The position numbers and the translations under genes were made by a program. From contig NC_059077.1 of NCBI RefSeq assembly GCF_020497125.1, positions 23,072,840-23,136,839 of the forward strand: 64,000 nucleotides of DNA, in the 5' to 3' direction. The notes beneath the pieces were generated by a model. That model searched no databases. It saw only the letters and a program-made list of their open reading frames with translations, and was not told where the DNA came from. This document shows, piece after piece, positions 22,891 through 34,346 of this stretch. Position 1 is the stretch's first letter, and each line of letters opens with the position of its first letter. The DNA comes from Mauremys mutica. Lineage: Eukaryota > Chordata > Testudines > Geoemydidae.

Positions 22891-23154
22891 CCCAAAGCAA
22901 CGTAGCTAGATCAACCTAAGTTCTAGGTGTAGATCAGGCCTAGGAGGAAAACCATTGAAGTGGATGGAGTTGCAGTAGAGTGAGCGGAGAATCAGGCCTG
23001 TAGATTTCAGTGAGGTAGGATAGGATGTAGCTGAGAGCAGACTTCAGCCTAAAGGGGAGCTAAGAAGACTTTCCAGCCCAGTCTACACTTACAAGTTAGG
23101 TTGACCTAGCTACTTCAGTCTGGGGTGTGACTGGAGCAGCTAGGCCAACCTGTA

Positions 23155-23500
23155 ACAGACTGGAGCACCCATCGGCAGCCCCCGTATCAATGCCTCTCCC
23201 TCCTCCCGAGTGTCTCCTGCCCGCTGGCAGGCTCACCAATCAGCACCTCCCCCTCCCTTCCCACACCTCCCACAGATCAGCTGTTTCACGGCATCAGAGG
23301 TGCTGGGGGGAGCGGGGAGGAACAAGGGCACAGTGTGCTCAGGAGAGGAGGTGTAACTCGGTGGGAAGAGGTGGGACGGGCAGGAAGAGGTGGGGCAGGA
23401 AGAAGCAGGGCAGAAGTGGGGCATTGGGAGAAGGGGTGGAGTGGACGCAGGGCCTGGGTGGAGCGGGGGAGCAACCCCCAACAGATTAGAAACTTGGCAC
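23155..23500. mobile_element. GC-rich hAT MITE, third copy, degraded
   Basis: Resembles the elements at 53188-53599 and 57376-57783 in reverse: GGAGCACCCATCGGCAGCC at one side, CAGATCAGCTGTTTCACGGC in the middle, and GGAGCAACCCCCAACAG at the other. The outermost terminus with the GGCGCCGACTC word is lost, so no duplication is readable. Confidence 0.5.
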
Positions 23501-23504
23501 CTTT

Positions 23505-23804
23505 GCCTCAGGGCCTCAGCCTGCGAATCCCTGCAACCCATCAGGATCTGCCTTTATCTCCCTGGGTCTCTGCCTGCAGCAGAATGCTTGCTGCCTTCAG
23601 CCTGCAAGACAGCCAGTCCACCTCCCTCCTCAAGATCCAGGGAGTAACTGAAGCTGCTTTGCTATGCAGCCTTTCTTATATGGGCCAGGCCAGCCCTGAC
23701 TGGCTGCTCTTCACAACCCCTCTCTGATTGGCTGCCTCTTGCATAGCCTCCCAAGGGCTCTATTAACCCCTTAGATCCCAGTGTGGGGCTGGCACCCCAT
23801 CACA
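23505..23804 (-). mobile_element. Gypsy LTR fragment
   Basis: Read on the minus strand it starts TGTGATGGGGTGCCAGCCCC, as the LTR at 6736 starts TGTGATGGGG. GCAGCCAATCAGAGAGGGG and a TATATAAGAAAGGC-like promoter word follow. The far end is not defined. Confidence 0.5.
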
Positions 23805-23873
23805 TAGACTTTCTGAAGTTGTGCCAGAGTAATATATAAATACATCCTTCAAGCAAGGGCTGAAATGTAGATA

Positions 23874-24061
23874 CACCTCTACCCCGATATAACATGACCC
23901 AATATAACATGAATTCAGATATAACGCGGTAAAGCAGAGCTCCGGGGGGGTGGGGCTGCGCACTCCAGAGGATCAAAGCAAGCTCGATATAACACGGTTT
24001 CACCTATAACACGGTAAGATTTTTTGGCTCCCAAGGACAGCATTATATCGGGGTAAAGGTG
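23874..24061. mobile_element. Tc1/mariner-type MITE, 188 bp
   Basis: Ends CACCTCTACCCCGATATAAC and (inverted) CACCTTTACCCCGATATAAT lie between TA dinucleotides (23872-23873 and 24062-24063), the duplication expected of Tc1/mariner and pogo-type elements. The interior repeats GATATAAC words (ATATAACGCGG, ATATAACACGG). No coding capacity. Confidence 0.8.
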
Positions 24062-24063
24062 TA

Positions 24064-24717
24064 TTGTACTTCATAGACCATTACTGCCAATTTGCTACAT
24101 TGTGCCAATCTGTAGTCGGGAGCCATCAAAAATAAGTGCTGTATTTTTGGGTATTCCCATGTGGTATTTGGAACAGACTCAAATTTTTAAAATATTGTAA
24201 AATCAGCTGCTATTCGTTCACTCTTTAAATCATACTTTATAATACCTTTTTTTCAAGGACTCTAGAGCATAAGACATACATCTCTTGTATTAGCAATAAT
24301 GAATTAGCTTAGTTTGTAAATATTTTCCAGTAGGTCAGTTTATTAATCACAAGATACAGTGTTCACGGCAAAGGTCATTCTAAAATGGTAAGAATGCAGT
24401 GCTAGCTTCATTTCCAATAAAAGATACAAAACAACCTTTGTGCATGGAAAGTTTGGTATTTTAAACTTTAGTGTCACTATGACTATGAATCAGGAGACCT
24501 CTCTACAGGTCACAGATAGAAACAAGCAGCTAAGTGGAAGAGATGGAGACTGAGCTGAATGTTTGAAACAATAACTGAAATAAAAACAGCAAACCAATGC
24601 ATGTATATGGTGTCTTTCACAGCAAGTTACAACAGGATGGCCAGCAAAGTATAAGTAAAATGGTCAATGATACAAAAAATGAAGAGCAGCAACAAATAAT
24701 TATGTCTTTAGATTAGC
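24064..24717. other. No recognisable feature
   Basis: AT-rich non-coding sequence. Confidence 0.4.
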
Positions 24718-25438
24718 GTTTAAAGCATAAGTTCCCAAACTGTGGATCACAACTCCAAATGGGGTTATACCATGAGCAGAATGGGTCACCGATCCAATGG
24801 GACAGATTCAGCCCCTGAGATGATGCTGTCTGACCCTGAGCCTGTCCAGATTTGCTCCACAACTGCCACACCAGGAGGATGTCATTTTGAGCTACAAATT
24901 GCATATACAGTGCATGCACGGCCAAGCTGCGCAGAGGCCACCATTTTGTAGATCACTATGGCAGCCCCCTAAACTGGCATTTGTGGAGCAGGTCTGGACG
25001 TGTTGGCTGTGTGGATGGCAATTTGGCCATTTGCACCATCCAGTTGTGCAAACATCCAGCTGAGGGACTTGAATACAAAAAATTCTTATCTGTGGGCAGC
25101 AACCTCATCAACAGAGCATCCTTGTTCCTTGAGCTGGTAGGAGCCTGTGCTAGGTTTGTCTGAGATGGGAATCTGCTGTGGCTTGTAAGCTCCTTAAGGC
25201 AGGGTCTACATCTTCTTTTATGTCACCCTGAGTACACTGTTGGCACTCAAGGATAAAGAATCACTCTAAGTCACTGTCTCTGCGCTCCCCTAGTATCACC
25301 ACACAAGCCTTCCTAAGGCCTGGTCCTCATTTTCGTAAGTGTGAATTCCTCTTTCTGATTTGTGATGAGACACCATCAACTCATTTTTATGCAGAGTAAG
25401 CTGCTGCATCCTCCAACAGTGACTCTAGTGGTGAAGTA

Positions 25439-26752
25439 ATGAATAAAACACAAGAGTGCAAGAAACATGCTCACAAATATGACAAGGCTTTCTTTGAGTA
25501 TGGCTTCACCAGTGGTTTGGTCAAAAACAAAGACAGGCCAAAATGCCTGCTATCTCATACAGTGTTATCTAGCGAAAACATGAAGCCTAAGAATCTTAAA
25601 CAACACTTGGAAACCCCCCTTCAGAAGGAACACATAAGAATGGTCATACTAGGTAAAACTAATGGTCCATCTAGCCCAGTATTATGTCTTCCAACAATTG
25701 CCAATGTCAGGTGCTTCAGAGGGAATGAACAGAACAGGCATTCATCAAGTGATCCATCCCCTGCCATCCACTTCCAGCTTCTGGTTTTCTAGGAAAACCA
25801 AGGTCATTTTTCCAGAATGAAGAATTTTCACATCAACAAATGCAATTCAAGAGAGCCATGTCCATCTCTGACTGAGCTCAAAGGGCATCATATGAGGTGT
25901 TACTTCATTGCACAGGCCAAGAAGCCTCATACAACTGGAGAGACTTTGATTTTGCCAACTGCAGTCAATGGGGTGAAAACAATGTGTAGGGAAACAGAGG
26001 AAAACAAGCTCAAAGCTCACACTCTCCAACAACACATAGAGCAAAGGAGTGAGGCGATAGCAGCAGATCAGGAAAACACTCTGGCAGAGTGTCTGAAAAA
26101 CACGGATGCGTTTTCTCTTCACGTTGATGTGAGCACCAAGGGTACTTCACACACGGGAGGGTGCAATTCTTGAAGACATTCTGTTGTGCCTCCCTCTTCC
26201 CAGACACTGGACATCACAAGGAATGTTCTATGTGCTATTTGGCTACATCCAAGACAAAAATATCCTATGTGATCACATGGTGGGTTTTTGAACAGCTGGA
26301 GCACCGTATGCACGCCTTGATAAAGCAAATTGCTCCGTCTGCTTTGAGGATTCACTGCATGATTCACAGAGAACAACTGGCATCTAAAGCTCATAGTTCA
26401 GAGCTAGGTGAAGTTTTGCAGCAGGTCTCGTCTATTGGGAACAACATCAAGACTCAACTTCTTTGCATGTGTCTGTTTGAAAACGGTGTGAAGAAATGGG
26501 GTCCAATCATGGTATTGTTCCACATGGAAGCTCACTGGCTCTCAAGAGGAGAAGTACTAAGACAATTTATTGAACTAAGAGACAAGCTATGTACCTATGC
26601 AATGAATGGCAAAATGAGTGAACGTGTTGATTTCCTACGTCACCAGAGGAAGATGTGCCTTCTTGCCTATATCACAGACATAACCAGGAAACTGAATGAA
26701 TTGAATACAAGTCAGCAAGAAAAAAACATCCACGTCCTTCAGCTGAGTGTTT
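25439..26752 (+). pseudogene. hAT transposase relic (ZBED5/FAM200-like)
   Basis: Three frame segments. 25439-25626: a BED-finger region with KYDKAFFEYGFTSGLV, DRPKCLLSHTVLSSENMKP and LKQHLET; one finger cysteine of the family C-x2-C pair is replaced by S. 25817-26150: AQAKKPHTTGETLILPTAV, ADQENTLAECLKNTDAFSLH and VDVSTKG (family VDESTD; the acidic E appears as V). 26161-26750: FPDTGHHKECSMCYLATSK, IHCMIHREQLASKAHS, FHMEAHWLSRGEVLRQFIEL. The segment bearing the second catalytic D and the C-terminal dimerisation domain are missing. Such transposases have given rise to domesticated vertebrate genes, but this copy is dead. Confidence 0.75.
25627..25798 (-). mobile_element. CR1 3' end fragment inside the hAT
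   Basis: Minus-strand CR1 3' end, the same subfamily as 8241-8420: AAGAATGGTCATACTAGG, GGTCCATCTAGCCCAGTA, GAGGGAATGAACAGAACAGG, CATCAAGTGATCCATCCCCT, TTCCAGCTTCTGG. It splits the BED-finger segment from the rest of the transposase. Confidence 0.85.
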
Positions 26753-27565
26753 GTTCACCCACGGGCTCTGGGAAGCTAGCCCCCAGCCCGGCACACCCCT
26801 TCCACCTGAGGCCCCACCCCTTCTTCCCTCCCCCCCACCGAAGCCCAGAGCGCCCTTCCCCAACCCCAGGCCACTGAGCACCTCCAGCCCCAGAGCACCT
26901 GGTGGGCAGTACATGCCCCCCCGAACCCCAGAGCACCGAGCGGCATGTGGCCCTCCCAGCCCTAGAGCTCTGGGTGGCGCAGGCCCAGCACTGGGGGTCC
27001 TCCCACTGCTGGGTGACCCCAGCCACTCCAAGTCCCAGCCACCCTAGCCCCAGCCGGCTTCCCAGAAGAGGAGTGGCGTGCCTGGGCTGGGGCAAACTAG
27101 CGGCAAGCAGAAGGGGGGCTTGGGGAGGAGCGTGGGTGGGGCCACACGGGGCTGTTTGGGGAGGCACAGCCTTCCCCTGCCTATGCTACCCCCCACCCAT
27201 GCTAGGCTCCCTACCCTCTTCCATTGTCCCTGGCCCCTGTTGCCTCCCCTCCCCCCACCTCCCCCATCACCCTTGGTTCTCACTGCCTCCTCCAGACTCC
27301 CACCCATCACCCCTGGCCCCCACTGCCTCCCTGAGCTCCCCACCCGCAGCTCCCCAGGCCCTGCTGCCTCTCCCCGTTGCCCCAGCTGACTCTCGAGCTC
27401 CAGGCAGGCTAGTCCAGACACATACTTGAGCAGGTAACTGCTGCTGCTGGCCAGTGAGAAAGGGATGGGACTCGGCCGACTTCCCTGCACCCTGTCTGGC
27501 AGAGAGCTGTGCTGCCAGTGCAGTTTCATTTCCCTGCTCCTGGCACCACCTAGTGAGGCTCAGTG
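26752..27565. repeat. GC-rich insertion of unknown type
   Basis: About 0.8 kb of strongly GC-rich, C-run-rich DNA begins abruptly after the LQLS codons of the hAT relic and replaces its expected C-terminal coding part. Composition is like the GC-rich hAT MITEs elsewhere in the window, but I could not identify ends or a duplication. Long frames on both strands are compositional. Confidence 0.4.
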
Positions 27566-28026
27566 GGAGTGCTTGTGACTAGTGCCTTTCCCAGGAATAT
27601 CCCTTCAGCCATGCTCAGCCCAATTCCCACCCTCCCACCCCCACCCCATGCATCACCTTTGTCTCCCAGAGTTCTGCTTCACTGGAAAGAATCAATATCC
27701 TACACTCTCAGCACATGCCTTGAAACTGATGGTGCCATTTGCGAGCACGTGTGAACTTGGATTATAGTACACTTGTGTCCATCAAGTCTCAGTATCAATC
27801 TACCATTGGTGTCACATGGGAGAGTAGATGTGCAGTTTCTACCAGGCTGACGGACTTCAGGAAGCTGTATCACAACACATAGGCCCATGTGTCACATTAA
27901 ATAACATACTTTACATGTAAATTCCTTGGTCACTATGTTGCTTTGTTGTGGTCTCGGATCACAGGAAACAGTAAGTCTCAAAATAGGGTCACAAAGGCAA
28001 AAACTTTAGGAACCTCTGGTTTAAAG

Positions 28027-29427
28027 AGACTCTGAAGGGTTCCCCAGTGTACAACCTGGAACTGGGGTACTGCTGTGCCCCCTTAACTCCCCAGCCTGGG
28101 CTGTCTCACGATGTTTTGCTAGTGACAAACCCCTCCAGATGCTGTTATTACTCAGTACAACAGCATGTGAAGCCCTAGGCACAGCTAAATTGCATGAATG
28201 GTCCTTGAGCCCCTCATGAATCACACAGAGAAAGGCACCAGCAAATCTCCCAAGCCCTGAGCCTTGCACCCCTGGAATATACTATCTTGACCTGATCACA
28301 AGCCTGACTCATTACCCAGTCTGGTCCTCCCTCGATGTGGAAAGGACGTACACTGGCCTTTGTAAACTGAGCTAAGATTTCCCAAGCACTTCAAGCAAAA
28401 CACACGGTTTAGATTTATTAACTACAGAAAGATAGATTTGTAAGTGATTATAAGTGGTAAGCACAAAAAGTCAGCGATTGTTACCAAACAAAATAAAAGG
28501 TAAGTGCAGTAAATCCCTTGTCTACAACTCCCCTGCTGATTAATGGTGCTCAACACCCTCCTGGGAGTGGATCGGGGCCTTTGTTGTCACTGGGGAACTA
28601 GCAACTTACAACACATTTCAGTAACAACCATACAGCAAAATCACATAACTTCATACAAACAAACGATATACTGACATATTTGGACAGAACAATGGGTTTC
28701 AGCAGATCATAATATTTTACATGGCATTTTTTGTATGAAATATTTCATACTTAAATGATAGGAGTGAATATGAGGGGGTCCAATCGCTGCTTCAAGGTAC
28801 AGAGTGCCACAGTGACCGGCAAAGGATTGTCTTTTAAACTGGGTTTGTGCACTTTTAAAGAGAGCCTGAAAAGTTGTTTAAGGGGAGGAGTTTTGTATTT
28901 GGGGAGGGTTATTTAGAAATATAAGTAAATGTCAAGTTGGATCTTTCTTGGTTTGCCGGAGGTCTCAAGGATGTGTATTGTGAGTGTGAAAAACAGGTGA
29001 GGGTATAGAATCTTTAATAGAGACTTTCCTTAGCTAAAATATTACTTAGTGACTGAAGTTAAATAGGTGTTAACAAGACCAAGCAAAACAGTTTTGACCA
29101 AAATCTCTTCTCTCTCTCAATTCCTCAAATGTTCCACTCTTGGCTCTTACTAGGTTAACAAGTCATTAGTTTTCCAGCCATCATAGGTCTAGTGTACACT
29201 GGGAAATTACATCTTATTAAAACACCTGTTCATGAATATGATGTTCAACACTCTGTGTAGACAAGCACTGTCATGTTTAACATCATGTCAGCTGGTTCTG
29301 GTTAAATCTAGAGTTCATTGTAGATGACACCATGTGAAACATGATGGCCCCTACCTGTATTGAGTGCAAAGTTATGTTTCACATTGTGTTGGTTAACACA
29401 GTTAATATACATGTATTCTAACTTTCA
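28027..29427. other. Unassigned, repeat-like
   Basis: 28300-28520 (TTTATTAACTACAGAAAGAT, AGTGATTATAAGTGGTAAGC) reads like internal sequence of a turtle retroelement, but no motif identifies it. The rest is unassigned. Confidence 0.3.
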
Positions 29428-29435
29428 GTGTAGAC

Positions 29436-29905
29436 CAGTGGACCCCAAACTTTTGAGGGCTGTGCCCCCTTTGCCCCTGTTTGCACCTCTCTGCCTCCCT
29501 CCCCTGGAGCCAGGGCCAGGCTGCAGCTCTGAGGGGGGATGCAGACAGGGGTAAGGAGGCTGAGGCCGCAGTTGGGGCTGGGGCTGGGAGCGGGACCGCA
29601 GCCAGGGGCCAAGACTGGGGGCGGGAACAGAGCCACAGGGGGCTGTAGTGGGAGCCGGCAGCTGGGCCCGCAGCCAGGTGTGGCTCTGCTCCCAACCTCG
29701 CCCCCAGCCTCAGCCCCGAGCAGAGCCACAGTCAGGAGCTGGGGACGTGGCTGGGGGCAGGACCGGAGCAGAGCTGGGGTGGGGAGGGCCTGGGTGGCAT
29801 TCCCTGCCTGCCCCCCATAGGTGCTCCTCCGGGCCCCACTGTGCCCTCCCGGACATTCCTCACCCCCCGCCCAGAGGGGTGCATCCCATAGTTTGCGGAC
29901 TTCTG
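29436..29905. mobile_element. GC-rich hAT MITE, 470 bp
   Basis: Left end CAGTGGACCCCAAACTTTTG and inverted right end CAGAAGTCCGCAAACTATGG share the hAT-type CAG..G.CC.CAAACT terminus. The flanking octamers GTGTAGAC (29428-29435) and ATATAGAC (29906-29913) agree at 6 of 8 positions, fitting an aged 8-bp duplication. The interior is GC-rich and non-coding. Confidence 0.75.
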
Positions 29906-29913
29906 ATATAGAC

Positions 29914-30410
29914 TAAGCCAGAGAGATTTTCAAGCTTAGACTCTACTTGAATTTCCAGTTTGAGAGACAAACAGGTTTTTTGGGTTATTTTTTAGTTATT
30001 TCTAACACACACAACTTTTCAGCTCTTCTTTCTGGATTAAAAAGTAGCAGAAAAAGCATGGATGCCCAGTTTTCTTCCTGTGCAGGTCATCTTTGCCATC
30101 AGAAGGAAGTGGACTTCATTGTAAATGGAAGCTTTGTCCTCATATGTACTCAGTAACAAGAAATGTCTGTGTCACATGGATGCTCTTTGTCGCAGGAGAG
30201 CAAAGCAGGGGCAGCCAGGTTCTTGGGCATAGCAACAGCCAGGCTGGATTACCAGGCCAGGATTACCAGGCCATAAGGAGCAGCTGGTTGGATAGCACAG
30301 TTAGTAGTTGCAGCCGTGTGGCTGGCCTAGTGGAGGATGAATCAGCAAAGAGGTGGCTTGGACAGCACTTCCCAAGACTGCCTAGTATAAAGAGAAGCAT
30401 CGGGAGTTCT
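29914..30410. other. No recognisable feature
   Basis: Non-coding. A short direct repeat, GATTACCAGGCCAGGATTAC at 30247-30266, stands out. Confidence 0.4.
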
Positions 30411-31330
30411 GTTATGGGGTGAACCAACCCTTACTGTGACTGAAGGGATTTATATGTACCCACAGGCCCTATCAGCCCCTCCCCACAACACCTGCAGTCT
30501 GCCTCATGCCTAGAGGGAGAAGTTAAAAGGACTGAACCTGGCTCAGATGGGAGTTGACAGGGAAGGACACCAGATGTCTGACTCTGTCTCAGCAGGTGTC
30601 AGGGAGGTGAGCTGGACTGCTAGTAAACAGCCTCTCTGAAGGAAGGTAGGCAGACCAGCAACAGGGAGCTGAAGGCAGTTGGAAGGAAAGCTGGAGAGGG
30701 AATGAATTTGCCCAGGCTTCTTCGTGCTGGTGGAGGGGCCTGCGGGAAGATTCCCTCTGCCAAGGGTAGAGAAAGCTTTCCTGAAGCAGAACCACCTGCC
30801 TGGCAGAAAGGGCTAAGCAGCTCAGCAGTAAGCCTGTGGAAGAGGCTTAGACTGTATCTACACTACAAGCACTACAGCGGCAACACTGCAGCTATGCTGG
30901 TGTAGCGTAGACATTTGCCACTCTTATAGTAGGGTTTTTTCCGTTGCTGTAGTAAATCCAGCCCCTGGCAAGGCAGTAGCTAAGTTGACAGAAGAATTCT
31001 TCCATCAACGTAGCAGTGTCTACACTGGGGATTAGGCTGGTTTAGCTCCATTTCTCAGGGGTGTGAATTTTTTGCACTCCTGAGCGATGTAGCTAGGTTA
31101 ACTTACGTTTTAGTTGTAGACCAGGCCTTAGAGAGAGAGGCACTGATGTACTGTGAAGGGGCTGTGGGAAAGGCCTAACTCAAGGTCAGGTAGGAAGCAG
31201 TGTAGGGAGAGAGCAAGGAGTATATTGTCAGGCCTTGGCTACTTACTAAAGGATCCCTGGACTGGACCTGGGGGTGAAGGAGGGCCTGGGTTCCCTTTGT
31301 TCCCTTGTTCCATTTCCTGACATGCTCCTG
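30411..31330 (+). mobile_element. Probable LTR carrying a nested MITE
   Basis: Begins TGTTATGGGGTGAACC, like the other LTR starts, and continues as purine-rich LTR-like sequence on both sides of the MITE at 30850-31127. The 3' end and a duplication are not identified, so the call is tentative. Confidence 0.35.
30850..31127. mobile_element. Harbinger-like MITE, 278 bp
   Basis: Between TTA triplets (30847-30849 and 31128-31130). Ends GACTGTATCTACACTACAA and inverted GGCCTGGTCTACAACTAAAA share GTCTACA. A TTA/TAA triplet duplication with such ends fits the PIF/Harbinger group. Non-coding, with the GTGTGAATTTTTTGCACTCC and TGAGCGATGTAGCTAGG words common to a turtle family. Confidence 0.7.
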
Positions 31331-32500
31331 TTGTCACGGATAGATTCCTCTCAGTGGACATGAGGACTGAATTTTTTTTTCAAGTCCTCATTTTTCCTTT
31401 CTTCTATTAAACTGGTGCCCTTTGGCCCTAGTGGTTAACCAATATTCAGGGCCTGGCTGGGTTGTTTCCATTAGAAGGAGAAATAGATTATACAAGTCAG
31501 GTATATTCTTTGGGGGCAATCCTGTTTGTTTAAAAAGAATGTACACAAAGTCCTGTTTCCTAGCTGACAATTTCCACGCCTGCCTTTTCTAGCAGGAACT
31601 CTGCCCAAAAGAAGCTCTCTCGGCTTCTTCCTAGGGCTACACAGATAAACACACACACTGCTTCTTTTGCTGTTTGCTTGCTTTCTGGTTCCTTTCACAC
31701 ACATGGACAACCAGTGTCCCAGCTCCCATATTTTCTGTTATTACAAGGAAACCCCTCCTTCTTCTGAGTCAGTTCTTGCTCAAGCCTTCCCCTGTGATCT
31801 GCACCTTGGGCAGAGGCGTCTATTGTTTCAGCTATTGCTAAACAAAGGGATTTGCTCCCTCATTTAGCCTGAAAGGTCGCTAACATGTCTATACAGCCAA
31901 AGATTTGCTTGATGACAGCCTCCAACACGCTCTAGCAAAATATAAAAATGTTTATTTTGCTATTCTCTTGAAGGTTTTTATTAACATTCCCAAGTTTTGG
32001 AATCTATGCCTGGATCTGGATATCACAAATAGCCTCTAACTTTGTAACTGGCAGTATCAAATCCCTGGCTGTGAACGTCTCTGCACTCCAGGGCATTTAA
32101 AGCCGGGATCCAGACTGGATTTTTGTGATTTGGCCCATCTCCAGTTCTGACTGTCTGGGAAGTAGAAGAGAAAAAGAAGGAAAGGACCCCATGTGACAGA
32201 TGTTAGTCGCATTGATTAATGCTCTAATAAAGGAGCATGATAGAATAGCTGTTATCGTTGAAAACTCTTTAATACAGGGAGCAGGAGTTAGGATATCGTA
32301 TTTCATTTTTAGTCTGTTGATTAATGCTAGTAATTAAATGCAGTTTGACTTTTCTTTCCCCAGTTCATGTAATCTCAAACTGCTTCTCAAATTTTCAGTG
32401 CCCTTAATAAATAATTCTAGCTTTTGGCCTTCAAAAAAACCCAAAGGGCTTTGCAAACACAACTAAAATGCAACCATCTCTAGGGCTAGGGTCTGTAATG
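31331..32500. other. No recognisable feature
   Basis: Non-coding; nothing recognised. Confidence 0.4.
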
Positions 32501-32508
32501 CACTAGTA

Positions 32509-33592
32509 CAGCCTTTCTCAAATGTGGGCACATTCAGTCACCAGGGGCTTTTTGTGCAGCCACGACAGCCTCTTAGCCAGTGATTGGGTGGGCGGTGGCA
32601 AAGCATTGGCCCCTTCCTCTCCCTCCCTGTTGCTCCTGAACGTGCTGCCCTGCACCACCTCTGGAGGCAGGTGGGGCACAACGCTGCAGGAGCAAAGTGA
32701 GTTCTCAACCCACCTTGGGGAAGGGGGTGGTGGGGTTTGGGCTTCAGCCCTGGTGTGGTTGGGTGGCAGGACTTCAGGAGCTTGGCCGTGGGACTTTGGG
32801 CACCAATCTCTGGCTGCGCAGCAGTAGTTGCTGAACCCCAGCTCTGGCCATGTAGACCCAGACTCCAGCCCCCTGCTCCGGCTGCTCAGTGGTGGGCACT
32901 GGCCCCCAGCTCTGGTCTCGGGATCCAGCAGCAGGAGCCAGCTGACTTCTGGCCCCTGGCTCCAGACTGCGACCGAGCAGCGGCAGGCGCTGACCCTCAG
33001 CTCCAGCCATGTGGCCCCAGCCACATAGCATCGAGCACTGAGTGCCAACCCTGGCTGCATAGCAACGAGAACCAACCACGTGGCTGCAGGCGCTGACCCT
33101 CGGCTATGCAGCCCCAGGCCTCAGCTCTGGACTCTGGCCACGCAGAGTCCATGGCAGCAGGGCACGCTCGCACGCGCTCTCTCTCTCTCTCACACACACA
33201 CACCCCATCACCCTGGCCCCCTGCTGCCTCCCCTAGCCCCCCATCCATCCCATCACCCCTGCTGACTCCCCCTTCAACCACCTCATCCAGGCCTTAATTT
33301 GTCCTGGGGCTTTCTGAGACAAGTGATATTAACGAATATTCAAGTATCACTTATCACAGCCTCCCAGCTACCTACTAAGTGCGCTGTGAAAAGTGATGTT
33401 AATAAATATCCCTTTTCACAGCATTATTTTTATAGAGTCTGCAAAAAAACCCTACACAAATAAATAAGAATGATTTGAATGTGTATGTGCATATTTATTT
33501 TTCCTAAAGTTAAGTATTTTAGGAAACAGTGTCAATGCAGCTACTTCCCAGAGTTGTTGGCCACCAAAAAATAAATTTGTTGAGAACCCCTG
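32509..33592. mobile_element. Non-autonomous hAT element, 1084 bp
   Basis: Perfect 8-bp duplication CACTAGTA (32501-32508 and 33593-33600). Left end CAGCCTTTCTCAAATGTGGG; inverted right end CAGGGGTTCTCAACAAATTT. The first 700 bp is GC-rich, the last 250 bp AT-rich. It contains a CT then AC dinucleotide tract at 33176-33205. No transposase motif was found in the long compositional frames. Confidence 0.88.
33176..33205 (+). repeat. (CT)n(CA)n microsatellite
   Basis: A CTCTCTCTCTCTCT run passes directly into a CACACACACACACAC run, inside the hAT element. Confidence 0.9.
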
Positions 33593-33679
33593 CACTAGTA
33601 CACATCATAGTGCACAACAAACTGGAAAATTCAGCTAAGAAAACAAGAGCAAACTTCAAAAAGTGCCATGGGATCTTGT

Positions 33680-33708
33680 CAAGTATCAGAGGGGTAGCCG
33701 TGTTAGTT
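33680..33708. mobile_element. 29-bp Penelope-associated insertion
   Basis: The 29 bp include TATCAGAGGGGTAGCCGTGT, the terminal word of a repeat very common in turtle genomes. They are flanked by a perfect 12-bp direct repeat, ATGGGATCTTGT (33668-33679 and 33709-33720). The length of the duplication points to retroposition of the Penelope or LINE kind rather than a DNA transposon. Confidence 0.75.
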
Positions 33709-33720
33709 ATGGGATCTTGT

Positions 33721-34341
33721 GTGCAAGCATAACAGATAGGTTTTCAAGGTTTCCTTCAAAAAGATCCACATAATTGCATTCAATGTACTTTATCTGCCTA
33801 AGAAAAATGAATGTTTGGTTAAAGCTGCTGAGATTTGAATGTAAGTGTCAGCAAACCGAGTATTTCAAACAGAGGCTTAGTTTAGAAAGCCACTTTCACC
33901 TGCAACTCCTCTTGTCACAATTTTCCATGCTCTCCCTATCTTCTCTCTCCCTTGTTTTTTCATCTGTCTGTCCCATAAGAGGCGTTCTACCTTATTATGT
34001 TTTCTTTATTGATTCGTGTTTACCACACTGAAACATCCTCTCAGAGAACAGCTACTGAAAAGATGCTTATCTGTCAGCTAACCTTGCTCTGGTTTCTTCT
34101 AATTATTGGGAACATTGGGGTAGAGGTTACAAGCCTTGGGTTTCAATGAGATGGGATTATTTATCACAGGAGAAAACATTTTGATCTCACTTTCACTTGC
34201 TTTATACCCAGTCTGTCATGCTTTCTGAAGCCATGACAAACATGGTTTGCTCCTGCCTCATGTGAAATATAGTCATATTCAGCTGTTGCTGATAGTCATT
34301 GTCAACATGTATATTTTCTGGAGTAGACAAGCCCCCAAAAT
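33721..34341. other. No recognisable feature
   Basis: Non-coding; nothing recognised. Confidence 0.4.
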
Positions 34342-34346
34342 GGGCC

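Larger units (their letters stand above)
24726..28018 (+). mobile_element. 3.3-kb hAT transposon with ZBED-like relics
   Basis: Bounded by a perfect 8-bp duplication, GTTTAAAG (24718-24725 and 28019-28026). Left end CATAAGTTCCCAAACTGTGG; right end inverted CAGAGGTTCCTAAAGTTTTT, with matching GTTCC.AAA.T cores. Transposase relics on the plus strand run from about 25439 to 26750. A CR1 3' end is inserted at about 25627, and GC-rich foreign-looking DNA occupies about 26752-27565 in place of the C-terminal coding part. 24745-25400 is 5' non-coding, and 27700-28018 is the 3' end. Confidence 0.85.

Noticed and set aside
26672..27529. Frames of up to 175 codons in GC-rich DNA
   Set aside because: Proline-rich low-complexity products on both strands, no family resemblance, and inside a transposon.
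24726..28018. A domesticated ZBED-type host gene
   Set aside because: The frame is broken several times, interrupted by CR1, lacks the C-terminus, and still has transposon ends with an intact duplication.
32518..33096. A 185-codon minus-strand frame
   Set aside because: Lies wholly within the GC-rich half of a non-autonomous hAT; overlapping frames exist on the other strand; no domain.
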